Below, piece by piece: positions 44,434 through 52,276 of a stretch of DNA of 64,000 nt. Made by a program: the position numbers and the translations under genes. This DNA is from Actinobacteria bacterium OK074 (GTDB lineage Bacteria; Actinomycetota; Actinomycetes; Streptomycetales; Streptomycetaceae): contig LJCV01000252.1 in assembly GCA_001298575.1 (NCBI GenBank), positions 86,576 to 150,575 on the forward strand. The letters run 5' to 3'. Each line of letters begins with the position of its first letter. The first letter of the stretch is position 1. The notes beneath the pieces are model-generated. The model had not been told where the DNA came from. It was given only the letters and a program-made list of their open reading frames with translations, and made no database searches.

Positions 44434-45960
44434 CTAGACCAGGGGCCAGAGCGCCGCCGTCAGGCCGAAGCCGATCAGGCCCATCGTGGTCGTCAGGACC
44501 GTCCAGGTGCGCAGACCGCTCGCCACGTCCAGGCCGGCCAGCTTGGTGAACATCCAGTAGCCCGCGTCGTTGATGTGCGACACGGACAGGCCGCCCGCGC
44601 CCATCGCCAGGGCGACCAGGGAGAGTTGGCCGGTGGAGAGGTCGGCGCGCTCCAGCAGCGGGCCGAGGATGCCGGCCGTCGTGATCAGGGCCACCGTCGC
44701 CGACCCCTGGGCCGCGCGCAGGGCCAGCGCCGTCAGGAAGGCGAGGCAGAGGGCGGGCAGACCGGTGCGGTCCAGTACGTCGGCAATCGCGTCGCCGATG
44801 CCGCTCGCCACCAGCACCTTGCCGAAGACCCCGCCCGCGCCCGCCACCAGGATCACCATGGCCACCGGCGGCAGGGCCGAGCCCATGACGTTCGCGATGT
44901 GGTCGCGGTCCCAGCCGCGCCGGGCGCCCAGGAAGTACGCGCACAGGGCAACGTCGATGAGCAGCGCCACCATCGGGGCGCCGAGGACGGTGAGGAAGGC
45001 GCGGAGGCCGGTGCCCTCGTCGAGGAGGTTCTGGCCGAGGGTGCCGGCCAGGATCAGCAGGATCGGGGTCACGATCAGGGTCAGGACCATGGCGAAGGAG
45101 GGCGCGGCCTCCGTGACGGTGGTGGCGGGAGTGTGCTTCGTGAGTACGGCGGTGCCGTGGCCGTCGGGGGCGGGCGTGCCGGGGGGCGGGCCGCTCTCGG
45201 TGCCGGTGCCGTCGGTGGCAGGCGTGCCGGGGGTCGGGCCGTCCGCGGTGCCCGTGCCGTCGGCGGCGGGCGTACCCGGGGTCGGGCTGTCGGTGGCGGG
45301 CCCGGTCTCGCCGTAGATCTCCGCGTACAGCGCCGGGTCCATGGGGTACTCGCGGCGGGTCATCCGGAGCGACACCAGGTAGCCGAGCAGCACCACGACC
45401 GCGGTGACCGGCAGGCCCATGAGCAGGACCATGCCCTGGTCGGCGCCGATGGCCTCGGTGACGGCGACCGCGCCCGGGTGCGGGGGCAGGAAGGCGTGCA
45501 CGGTGAGCATGGCGGCGCCCATCGGCAGCGCGTACACCAGGAGCGGTTTGCGGGAGGCGCGGGCGACGCCGTACGCGATCGGCATCAGGATGATCAGGCC
45601 GACCTCGAAGAAGACGGGGATGCCGAGGACGAAGCCGGCGACGGTGAGCGCGAGCGGGGTGCGCCGGGAGCCGAAGCGGTCGATGAGCGAGTGCGCGAAC
45701 GACCGTGCGCCGCCGGAGAGTTCGATGATCCGGCCGATCATCGCGCCCAGCGCGATGATCGTCGCGATGTGGCCGAGCGTGGAGCCCATGCCGTCCTCGA
45801 TGGTCTTCACCAGGTCGGCGGCCGGGACTCCGGCGGCGAGCGCGACGGCGATGGAGACGACCATCAGGGCCACGAAGGGCTGGACCTTGGCGCGGAGGAT
45901 GAGCAGCAGGAGGGTGACGACCCCGGCGGCGGCGATCAGGAGGAGGGAGGTGTGGCTCAT
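44434..45960 (-). CDS. GntP-family organic acid:H+ symporter
   Basis: A 508-residue membrane transporter of the gluconate permease family with about 12 hydrophobic segments; family landmarks include GIPVFFEVGLIILMPIAY, FLPPHPGAVAVTEAIGAD and GGLSVSHINDAGYWMF. Between residues 226 and 272 a hydrophilic loop carries three 16-residue Pro/Thr/Gly repeats, unusual for the family. 4-bp overlap with the dehydrogenase gene. With an acid-sugar kinase and dehydrogenase in the same operon, the substrate is probably a four-carbon sugar acid such as threonate. Confidence 0.9.
   Translation of the reverse strand: MSHTSLLLIAAAGVVTLLLLILRAKVQPFVALMVVSIAVALAAGVPAADLVKTIEDGMGSTLGHIATIIALGAMIGRIIELSGGARSFAHSLIDRFGSRRTPLALTVAGFVLGIPVFFEVGLIILMPIAYGVARASRKPLLVYALPMGAAMLTVHAFLPPHPGAVAVTEAIGADQGMVLLMGLPVTAVVVLLGYLVSLRMTRREYPMDPALYAEIYGETGPATDSPTPGTPAADGTGTADGPTPGTPATDGTGTESGPPPGTPAPDGHGTAVLTKHTPATTVTEAAPSFAMVLTLIVTPILLILAGTLGQNLLDEGTGLRAFLTVLGAPMVALLIDVALCAYFLGARRGWDRDHIANVMGSALPPVAMVILVAGAGGVFGKVLVASGIGDAIADVLDRTGLPALCLAFLTALALRAAQGSATVALITTAGILGPLLERADLSTGQLSLVALAMGAGGLSVSHINDAGYWMFTKLAGLDVASGLRTWTVLTTTMGLIGFGLTAALWPLV
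45145..45285 (-). repeat. Three in-frame 48-bp repeats in the GntP permease gene
   Basis: Codes for three successive copies of a unit close to PTPGTPAxDGTGTxxG at residues 226-241, 242-257 and 258-272. The period of 48 bp keeps the frame. The unit sits in a predicted loop between transmembrane halves, so copy number could vary without breaking the fold. Confidence 0.75.
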
Positions 45961-46907
45961 CGGTCCGCCCCGTTCCGCGCTGGGGAGTTGACGGCCTTGG
46001 CAGGCTCGGCGGGCTTGGGCGACAGGACGGTGACCACGGACGAGTCGTCCCGGGCGGCCAGTCCGGCGGCCTCGCCGAGGAGGTAGAGCTGCTGCGCGGC
46101 GGACGCCAGCGGAACCGGGACGTGCGCGTCCTTGGCGATGCCGGTGACGATGCCCATGTCCTTCACGAAGATGTCCAGGCGGGACTTGACCTCGGGCGCG
46201 GTGTCGCTCTCGTACGTCTCGACCATGCGCGGGCCGCGGTCGCCGAACATGAACGAACCGGCGGCGCCGTGCCGCAGGCTCTCCACGACGGTGGCCGGGT
46301 CGAGGCCCAGGCCCCGGGCGAGCGCAATCGCCTCCGCGGCGGCGGCGATGTGGACGCCCGCGAGGAGTTGGTTGATCGCCTTGAGCGCCTGGCCGTCGCC
46401 CGGGCGGGGGCCGACGATCGTGAGCGTCGAGGCGAGCAGGTCGAGGACCGGGCGGGCGAGGTCGAGGGCCTTGTCCTCGGCGCCTACGACGATCAGCAGG
46501 TCGCCGTCGCCCGCGCGGACCGGGCCGCCGCTGACCGGGGCGTCCACGGTGAGGATGCCGCGTTCGGCCAGCCGCTCGGCGGTGGCGCGGGCCGCGTCCG
46601 GGCCGACCGTGCTGGTCAGGACGACCGCGGTGTCGGGGCGCAGGGTCTCGGCCGCGCCCAGCTCGCCGAAGAGGGCGCCGTCGACCTGGGCCTGGTCGCG
46701 CACGGCGAGCAGGACCACGTCGGCGTCCCGGGCGGCCTCGGCCGGAGAGACGGCGTCCGTGCCGCCCGCCGTGGCGATCAGGGCCCGGCGCTCGGGGGCG
46801 ATGTCGTAGACGGAGACGGGGAGTTGGGCGGCCAGGCGGCGCGCCATGGGCAGGCCCATGGCGCCCAGGCCGATGACGGCGGTACGGGGGCGGGGTGCGG
46901 GTGACAT
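45957..46907 (-). CDS. NAD-dependent acid-sugar dehydrogenase (LtnD-like, beta-hydroxyacid dehydrogenase family)
   Basis: A 316-residue oxidoreductase: Rossmann motif VIGLGAMGLPMARRL (11-25), substrate loop DAPVSGGPVRAGDGDL (122-137), and catalytic K176 in GQALKAINQ. This family includes 3-hydroxyisobutyrate, tartronate semialdehyde and L-threonate dehydrogenases. Beside a DUF1537 kinase, the L-threonate 2-dehydrogenase role is most likely: oxidation to the 2-oxo acid that feeds the kinase after isomerisation. 4-bp overlap with the permease downstream; 105-bp gap to the kinase upstream. Confidence 0.88.
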   Translation of the reverse strand: MSPAPRPRTAVIGLGAMGLPMARRLAAQLPVSVYDIAPERRALIATAGGTDAVSPAEAARDADVVLLAVRDQAQVDGALFGELGAAETLRPDTAVVLTSTVGPDAARATAERLAERGILTVDAPVSGGPVRAGDGDLLIVVGAEDKALDLARPVLDLLASTLTIVGPRPGDGQALKAINQLLAGVHIAAAAEAIALARGLGLDPATVVESLRHGAAGSFMFGDRGPRMVETYESDTAPEVKSRLDIFVKDMGIVTGIAKDAHVPVPLASAAQQLYLLGEAAGLAARDDSSVVTVLSPKPAEPAKAVNSPARNGADR

Positions 46908-47012
46908 GGAGGTGCCCTCCTTGGGACGGGACTTGGGCGGGACTTGGGGCAGACGGGGTGAGCCCAGGGCGGTAACGGGTGCTACAGCCGGGCGAGTTGG
47001 AGTGCCCGCGGG

Positions 47013-48455
47013 TCAGGCGGCGCTGCGCAGCAGGGCGACGGCCTCGGCCAGGGCGTCGTCGCCGCCCACGTTTCCGGCGAAGACGATGTACGGGATGCCG
47101 GTGGCGGGGCCGTCGACGGGCTGCCAGAGGGAGACGATGCCGGGCAGCAGGGTGCCGCGGGCCCAGGCGCGGCGGATCTCCAGGCCGTGCGTGGCGGTGT
47201 CGCTGGAGGTGATGCCGCCCTTGGCGATGACGAAGGCCGGGCGGCGGGTGGCGTGGACGCGGCGGACGGTCTCGACGAGCGCGGCGGAGACGCTCCGGGA
47301 GATGGCGAGGCTCTCCTCGGGGTCCTCGGCGGTGACCACGGTGCGGCTGGTGCGGATGACCGTGTCCGCCCCGGCCAGCGCGGCGACCGCGGCGGCGGCC
47401 GTCTCGTCGAGGTGGGCCTCGCGGCGCGCCGGGTCGAGGAGTTGGGCCACGTCCAGTTCGAACTCGGCGAGCGGGGCGCCCTGTTGCTCGCGCAGCCGGT
47501 CCACCTGGCGGGTGGTCAGCGAGACGTGGGAGCCGACGACGATCAGGCCGTGCGGTGCGTCCGCCCGCAGCGGCTTCAACTCGGCGGCGGTGAGCGGGGG
47601 TTGGGCGGACTGGCCCGCGCGGGCGCGGACGAAGGAGGGGCCGACGCGGTAGAGGAGGCGGGTGCCCCGTTCCTCGGCCGCGGCCAGGGCGAGCGCGAGG
47701 ACGCGCAGGTCGTCGTCGCAGACGGCGTCGACGACGGCGGTGGCGCCGTCGCGCAGGCCGGCGAGCCGGTCGGCCACGTGGTCGGGGCCGCCGGTGCGCA
47801 GGTCGGTGAGGGTGATGCGGACGACCTTGTCGGCGGGGACGCGCCCTGCGGTCTTCTCCTCCACCCACTCGGGGAGCCCGGAGGAGCGGTAGCCGAAGGT
47901 GGCGTCCTTGGCGAACTCGCTCTCCCCCACCGGGAGCAGGCCCTGCGGCGTGCGCATCCAGTGCGTCGAGTCGATGGTGAGGCGGCCCGCCTCGATGTAC
48001 GCCGGGACGAGCACGACCCCGTCCGGTGCGGCGCCCAGGGAGGTCAACTCCTCGGCCAGGACGTCGGTTTCGAGCGGGAAGTGGCCGCGCAGGGTGGAGT
48101 CGCCGCGCGAGGCGACGACGTACGCGACGTTCTCCGCCCGCGCCGCCTCGTGCAGGGCGCGGACGATCTCGCGGTTGCGGGTGGCGGCGTCCTCGGGCGC
48201 GAGGCTGCGGGTGTTGGTGAGGACGAAGAAGGCGGTGCTGGGGCGGCGCAGCGCCCAGCGCAGGTCGGCCACCGTCCAGGTGGTGAGGACCGGGAGGTCG
48301 GCGGTGGTCTGGGTGCCGGTGGGGTCGTCGTCGAGGACGACCAGGCGGGGCGCGGACCGCAGGCGGGCGGCGACGTCGGTGGCCGCGACCGGCCGCACGG
48401 GCGGGAGCGGGGCCAGGAGTTCTGCCTCGGGGAGGGCATGGCGGGGTAGGGACAT
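47013..48455 (-). CDS. Four-carbon acid sugar kinase family protein (DUF1537)
   Basis: A 480-residue kinase phosphorylating a tetronate or 2-oxo-tetronate with ATP. N-terminal acid-sugar domain motif LVVLDDDPTGTQTT (about 35-48), RGDSTLRGHFP in the middle, and the C-terminal nucleotide domain with GSHVSLTTRQVDRL and VIAKGGITSSDTATHGLEI. Such kinases (OtnK, LtnK, DtnK) work with an aldolase or a 4-phosphate dehydrogenase; neither is present here. The ATG is 53 bp downstream of the regulator stop, in the same direction. Confidence 0.9.
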   Translation of the reverse strand: MSLPRHALPEAELLAPLPPVRPVAATDVAARLRSAPRLVVLDDDPTGTQTTADLPVLTTWTVADLRWALRRPSTAFFVLTNTRSLAPEDAATRNREIVRALHEAARAENVAYVVASRGDSTLRGHFPLETDVLAEELTSLGAAPDGVVLVPAYIEAGRLTIDSTHWMRTPQGLLPVGESEFAKDATFGYRSSGLPEWVEEKTAGRVPADKVVRITLTDLRTGGPDHVADRLAGLRDGATAVVDAVCDDDLRVLALALAAAEERGTRLLYRVGPSFVRARAGQSAQPPLTAAELKPLRADAPHGLIVVGSHVSLTTRQVDRLREQQGAPLAEFELDVAQLLDPARREAHLDETAAAAVAALAGADTVIRTSRTVVTAEDPEESLAISRSVSAALVETVRRVHATRRPAFVIAKGGITSSDTATHGLEIRRAWARGTLLPGIVSLWQPVDGPATGIPYIVFAGNVGGDDALAEAVALLRSAA

Positions 48456-48508
48456 GGCGGTTCCTGGGGCGAGGTCGGGAAGAAGGGAAGAGAAGGGGAA
48501 GGGCGCCG

Positions 48509-49213
48509 TTACGCCGCCGGGTCGGTGTCCTTGACCACGTGCGTGCGGTAGTCGTTCGCCGTCTGGTTCATGTGGGCGTCCATCGCCCGGCGGGCCCGGT
48601 CCGGGTCGCCGGATTCCAGGGCGGCGAGGACCGCCTCGTGGTGGGCTATGGCGTTGACCCGGATCTGCGGGACCGCGGAGGTCTCGCGGCGGCCCTCGGC
48701 GAGGAGGGGGCCGAAGGGCTCGAAGAGCAGCGGGACGAAAAGGTTGCCGGTCGCCCGCATCACCGTGTCGTGGAAGTCGATGTCGGCCTGCACGAACTGT
48801 TCGGTGTCGCCCGCGTCGGCGGCGTCCCGCATCGCGGCGAGGTGTTCGCGCAGCTCCGCGAGGTCGGACTCGCCGCGCCGCAGCGCGGCCAGCTCGGTCG
48901 CGCCGTTCTCGATGAGCCGGCGGGCCTCGATGAGCCGCTCGGACAGCGAGGTGCTGGAGGTGTGCGAGGCGGCGCGGACCACGTGTTCCAGGGCGGTCCA
49001 GCGGTCGGGGGCGTTGACGTAGGTGCCCCGGCCCCGGACCACGCGGACGACGTTCTGCGCGCGCAGCTGCTTCACCGCCTCGCGGACGGTCAGCCGGCTC
49101 ACGGACGCCTGCTCGGCCAGCTCGGCCTCCGGGGGGAGGGCGGCGTCGGGCGGGTAGGTGCCGTCGATGATCGCGCTGAGCAGGCGCTCGGCGAGGTCTT
49201 CGGAGAGCGACAT
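48509..49213 (-). CDS. FadR-type GntR regulator of the tetronate operon
   Basis: A 234-residue regulator: winged HTH at 5-75 (LPPEAELAEQASVSRLTVRE; VRGRGTYVN), then an FCD ligand domain (IDFHDTVMRATGN; NAIAHHEAVLAAL) with His residues for a metal. It is the first gene of the operon that continues into kinase, dehydrogenase and permease, and is preceded by overlapping palindromes that should be its operator. FCD regulators of this kind usually bind a sugar acid or its oxidation product. Confidence 0.92.
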   Translation of the reverse strand: MSLSEDLAERLLSAIIDGTYPPDAALPPEAELAEQASVSRLTVREAVKQLRAQNVVRVVRGRGTYVNAPDRWTALEHVVRAASHTSSTSLSERLIEARRLIENGATELAALRRGESDLAELREHLAAMRDAADAGDTEQFVQADIDFHDTVMRATGNLFVPLLFEPFGPLLAEGRRETSAVPQIRVNAIAHHEAVLAALESGDPDRARRAMDAHMNQTANDYRTHVVKDTDPAA

Positions 49214-49270
49214 CGTTGGGCCTCCGGCAGGCGGTCTGGCGGGCTGGGCGGGTGAGCCTACAAGCACCAT

Positions 49271-49297
49271 GACATCTGACGTCAGACATCTGATGTC
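49271..49297. promoter_or_regulatory. Overlapping palindromes, operator of the GntR regulator
   Basis: TCTGACGTCAGA (49275-49286) is a perfect 12-bp palindrome. GACATCTGATGTC (49285-49297) is a perfect 13-bp palindrome around one central base. The 9-mer GACATCTGA is repeated at 49271 and 49285. The site lies 58 bp before the regulator start codon and would overlap a -35 region placed upstream of TAGGCT (49260-49255, minus strand). Size and spacing suit FadR-subfamily dimers. Confidence 0.65.
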
Positions 49298-49466
49298 TCG
49301 ATGGCCGTAACCATGACACCGAGGTCGGGGCCCGTCAATACCTCCGCACGATTGCGGTTCCGTTACGACGGCGTCACCCGCACCGCCGGACGGCCGGGAG
49401 CCGGACAACGCCGTCGGCGATCTCACGGTGTGGTGCGGGTGCGGCCCAGGACGTCGTACGCGCCGC

Positions 49467-50702
49467 TCAGCTCAGGGTGCGCACGAACACGTCCCCGATC
49501 AGGTTCGTGTCGTCGGGCACCAGGCCGGGGTAGTAGGAGTCGAAGACGGCCGTCGACTCGTCGGTGCTCAGCGCGGCCCGCCCCACGGTGACGGGGCTGC
49601 CGTCCTGCCCCGGTGACAGCAGTTGCTCGTCGCCGGTGGACAGGTCGCGCAGGATCAGCCCCAGCGTCCCGCGGTCGGCGTCCGCCGTGTTCAGCAGGAG
49701 CTTGGAGCCGTCGGCCGAGAGGTCCGACACCTGGGTGAGGTCGCCGGGCGCGTGGCCGTCGTACCGCTGGAGCGTGCCGGTGCACAGATCGCGGACGAAG
49801 GCGTTCCAGGACGTGCTGGTACTGCCGTTGGGATCGGTGCCCGGAACCAGGTTGGTGGCCACCGAGTTGAAGCCGACCTTGGTGCCGTCGGCACTGAGCA
49901 CCGGAGCCACCGCCGACTTGTCGGCCGGCGCGCCGTCGTAGGTGGCATCGGCCTGTACGGTCTGGCCGGTCACCCGGTCGTACACGAGGATGTCGCCCTG
50001 GTCGTTGTCGGCGGGCCCCGAGTAGCCCTCCAGGTAGGCGACCTTGCGGCCGTCGGCGCTCATCGAGATCTGCTGGCACTGGTCGAAGTTCTTCGAGCCG
50101 TCCGCGGGCCGGCTGACCCGCCGCACCTCCTGCGTCCAGCGGTCCAGGAGCATGACCCGGCAGGCGAACGCGCCGTGCTCGTCGGCGGCGGGCCGGGCGA
50201 CGAAGGCGACGTACCGTCCGTTCGCGCTGATCGGGGCGATGCCGTACGACACCTGGTAGCCCTCGTCCATCGCGGGCGCGAGGCGTTCGACGGTGCCGGT
50301 GTCCAGGTCCATGACGTGCACGGAGGACCGCGCGGTCGTCGCCGCGTACGAGTTGAAGGTCAAGTAGCGTCCGGACTCGGAGAGTTGGGGTGTCGACGTC
50401 GTCTCGCCCGGCACCACCACGCGCTGCAACGGCGCGCCGGGGGCCGTCCGGTAGAAGACGTTGCCGTTCACGTCCGTGCCGGGCACCAGGTTGGTCGCGC
50501 CCGAGGCGAAGGCGACGACGTCGCCGTCCGCGCTGACCACCGGTTCCACCGAGTGGCCGTTGCCGCCGGTGCCGTCCGGGGCCACGCTGATCCGTTCGGT
50601 GTGCGGGACCTGGTCGGTGCTCGCGGCCCCGGCGGGGCGGGCGACACAGGTGAGGGCGACCGCGGCGACGGCGGCCATGACAGCGCGTAAGCAGGGTCTC
50701 AT
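49467..50702 (-). CDS. Secreted TolB-like beta-propeller protein
   Basis: A 411-residue exported protein: signal peptide (RAVMAAVAAVALTCVARPAG, cleavage near AGA-AS), then repeated PD40-type blades of the form LSADG-x-VAFxSxATNLVPGTD-x-NG (about residues 58-78 and again 270-295) and SxDLSADGSKLLLN. No catalytic domain is seen; such propellers bind proteins or glycans at the cell surface. The ATG has GGGGGAG seven bases upstream. Codon 5 is TTA, so translation should need the bldA tRNA in a streptomycete. Confidence 0.85.
   Translation of the reverse strand: MRPCLRAVMAAVAAVALTCVARPAGAASTDQVPHTERISVAPDGTGGNGHSVEPVVSADGDVVAFASGATNLVPGTDVNGNVFYRTAPGAPLQRVVVPGETTSTPQLSESGRYLTFNSYAATTARSSVHVMDLDTGTVERLAPAMDEGYQVSYGIAPISANGRYVAFVARPAADEHGAFACRVMLLDRWTQEVRRVSRPADGSKNFDQCQQISMSADGRKVAYLEGYSGPADNDQGDILVYDRVTGQTVQADATYDGAPADKSAVAPVLSADGTKVGFNSVATNLVPGTDPNGSTSTSWNAFVRDLCTGTLQRYDGHAPGDLTQVSDLSADGSKLLLNTADADRGTLGLILRDLSTGDEQLLSPGQDGSPVTVGRAALSTDESTAVFDSYYPGLVPDDTNLIGDVFVRTLS
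50688..50690 (-). promoter_or_regulatory. TTA codon 5 in the propeller gene (bldA-type control)
   Basis: The gene begins ATG AGA CCC TGC TTA on the minus strand. TTA is very rare in streptomycete genes and is read only by the developmentally controlled bldA tRNA-Leu, so expression of this exported protein is expected late in growth or in aerial mycelium. Confidence 0.7.
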
Positions 50703-50815
50703 CAGGTGGCTCCCCCTTCGACGGGACGGCCGCGGCCGTCCCCGCGTCCCGCGCCCCTGCTCCGTGCAGCGGGCTCACGGGATGCATGCGATGAAAGCGC
50801 GCCGCCCGCCAGGGG

Positions 50816-51562
50816 TCAATGCACGCGCGCCCCCGGCTCCGGCTCCCCTACGGGTACGGCCTCGCAGCAGTGCCCCGGCTCCGGGCGCCGGCATTCGGTG
50901 TCCGGGGCGGTCGCGGCCGTCGCGGCCCGGGGTGCGCAGCAGCCCTTGCCCCGCCAGGCGTCCCGGCCCTCCTTGACGGCGACGACCGAGATGGCGAGGG
51001 CGGCGACGGGGTCGGCCCAGGACCAGCCGAGGGCGGCGTTGAGGACCAGGCCGAGCAGGAGCACGGCCGAGAGGTACGTGCACAGCAGGGTCTGGCGGGA
51101 GTCGGCGACCGCGCTGGCGGAGCCCAGTTCGCGGCCCGTGCGGCGCTGCGCGGCGGACAGGAACGGCATCACCGCCAGGGAGAGGGCGGCGAGCGCGATG
51201 CCGGGGAGGGAGCGTTCCGCCGTACCGGCTCCGGTGCCGGTCAGGGCGCGGACGGCGTCGGCGCCGACGTAGAGGGCGAGCGCGAAGAACGACACGGCGA
51301 TGATCCGCAGCGTGGCCTTCTCGCGTGCCTCGCGCACGGTGTGCTCGCGGGCGGAGAACTGCCAGGCGACGGCCGCGGCCGAGGAGACCTCGATGACGGA
51401 GTCGAGGCCGAAGCCGATCAGAGCGGTGGAGGAGGCGAGGGTGCCGGCGGTGACGGCGACGGCCGCCTCGACGGCGTTGTAGGTGATCGTCGCGGCGACC
51501 AGCAGCCGTATCCGGCGGGTCAGCAGTTCGCGGCGGGCCGACGGCGTGGTCGTCAGCAGCAT
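50816..51562 (-). CDS. CDF-like metal cation transporter
   Basis: A 248-residue membrane protein with about six hydrophobic segments (LLVAATITYNAVEAAVAVTA; LIGFGLDSVIEVSSAAAV; TLLCTYLSAVLLLGLVLNAA; DPVAALAISVVAVKEG). The DS-x-IE and WADP-x-ALA sites are those of cation diffusion facilitators. It lacks the large cytoplasmic C-terminal domain of full CDF proteins and ends in a Cys-rich tail (KGCC..., PGHCCEA). It overlaps an ArsR/CmtR-like sensor gene by 10 bp, so export of cadmium, lead or zinc under that sensor is the likely job. Confidence 0.85.
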   Translation of the reverse strand: MLLTTTPSARRELLTRRIRLLVAATITYNAVEAAVAVTAGTLASSTALIGFGLDSVIEVSSAAAVAWQFSAREHTVREAREKATLRIIAVSFFALALYVGADAVRALTGTGAGTAERSLPGIALAALSLAVMPFLSAAQRRTGRELGSASAVADSRQTLLCTYLSAVLLLGLVLNAALGWSWADPVAALAISVVAVKEGRDAWRGKGCCAPRAATAATAPDTECRRPEPGHCCEAVPVGEPEPGARVH

Positions 51563-51906
51563 CCCTTGTCCTCCGCGTCGGCGCAGGTGCGGTCGGTCGC
51601 GACGGCCACCACGGCGGCGCGCAGGTCGTCCAGCGCGTGGCCGAGGCGTTCGTCGGCCAGTTCGTAGCGGGTGCGGCGGCCGTCGGGCCTGGTGCCGACC
51701 AGGCCGCAGTCCCGCAGGCAGGCGAGATGGTTGGAGAGCCGGGTGCGGGAGACGCCCAGCGCGTCGGCGAGGTCGGCGGGGTAGGCCGGGGCGGCGCGCA
51801 GCGCGAGCAGGATGCGGCAGCGGATCGGGTCGGCGAGCGCGCGGCCGAACCGGACCAGCACGTCGATGTCGTCGGAAGCAGCGGTCAGCACGGCACGACA
51901 GTACAC
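51553..51906 (-). CDS. ArsR-family metal sensor, CmtR-like
   Basis: A 117-residue winged-helix repressor. The recognition helix region SRTRLSNHLACLRDCGLV holds C63 and C67, matching the Cd/Pb-binding Cys57 and Cys61 of mycobacterial CmtR, and C108 matches its Cys102; two more Cys end the protein. GTG at 51906 is the longest start; GTG at 51891 (VLTAASDD) is also possible. It is translated just before the CDF transporter (10-bp overlap) and directly follows a 14-bp palindrome. Confidence 0.9.
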   Translation of the reverse strand: MYCRAVLTAASDDIDVLVRFGRALADPIRCRILLALRAAPAYPADLADALGVSRTRLSNHLACLRDCGLVGTRPDGRRTRYELADERLGHALDDLRAAVVAVATDRTCADAEDKGCC

Positions 51907-51910
51907 GCAA

Positions 51911-51924
51911 TCCTGAATTCAGGA
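51911..51924. promoter_or_regulatory. Perfect 14-bp palindrome TCCTGAATTCAGGA, ArsR operator
   Basis: The palindrome ends four bases upstream of the GTG at 51906, so the message must be leaderless or the site covers the transcription start. Location and symmetry fit autoregulation by the CmtR-like sensor. Confidence 0.7.
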
Positions 51925-52027
51925 AATCGTGGATGATCGGGGCCGCATGAGCCCAGGTTGCGCGGGTACCGGGGCCGGAACAGCCTGCGCACAGGGCTGA
52001 CGAGCCGACGACACGAAGGTGAGCGAG

Positions 52028-52276
52028 ATGCCGCACAGGCAGGAACCGCCCAGCACCATGAAGCGCTCGGCGCACGGCCGCCACGGCCCCGACGACCGCG
52101 CGGCGCCCCGGCCCCGCGGACGCGGACGGACCGCGGCAGGCGTGGACGACCGGGCGTCCGGGACCCACCCGTACGCAATCGCGCGGCGGCCGGACGTCCC
52201 GGGCCGCTCGCGGCTGCCGAAGGAGGATCTCGTCGGGGCCGTCCGGGCAGAGACGGACGCGGCCCGTGACCAGTAA
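52028..52276 (+). CDS. Small Arg-rich hypothetical protein
   Basis: An 82-codon frame rich in Arg, Pro and Gly that ends LPKEDLVGAVRAETDAARDQ, which looks helical. It has AAGGTGAG before the ATG and overlaps the following PAP2 gene by 11 bp, so it may serve translational coupling. No family is recognised, and the composition could arise by chance at this GC content. Confidence 0.4.
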   Translation: MPHRQEPPSTMKRSAHGRHGPDDRAAPRPRGRGRTAAGVDDRASGTHPYAIARRPDVPGRSRLPKEDLVGAVRAETDAARDQ

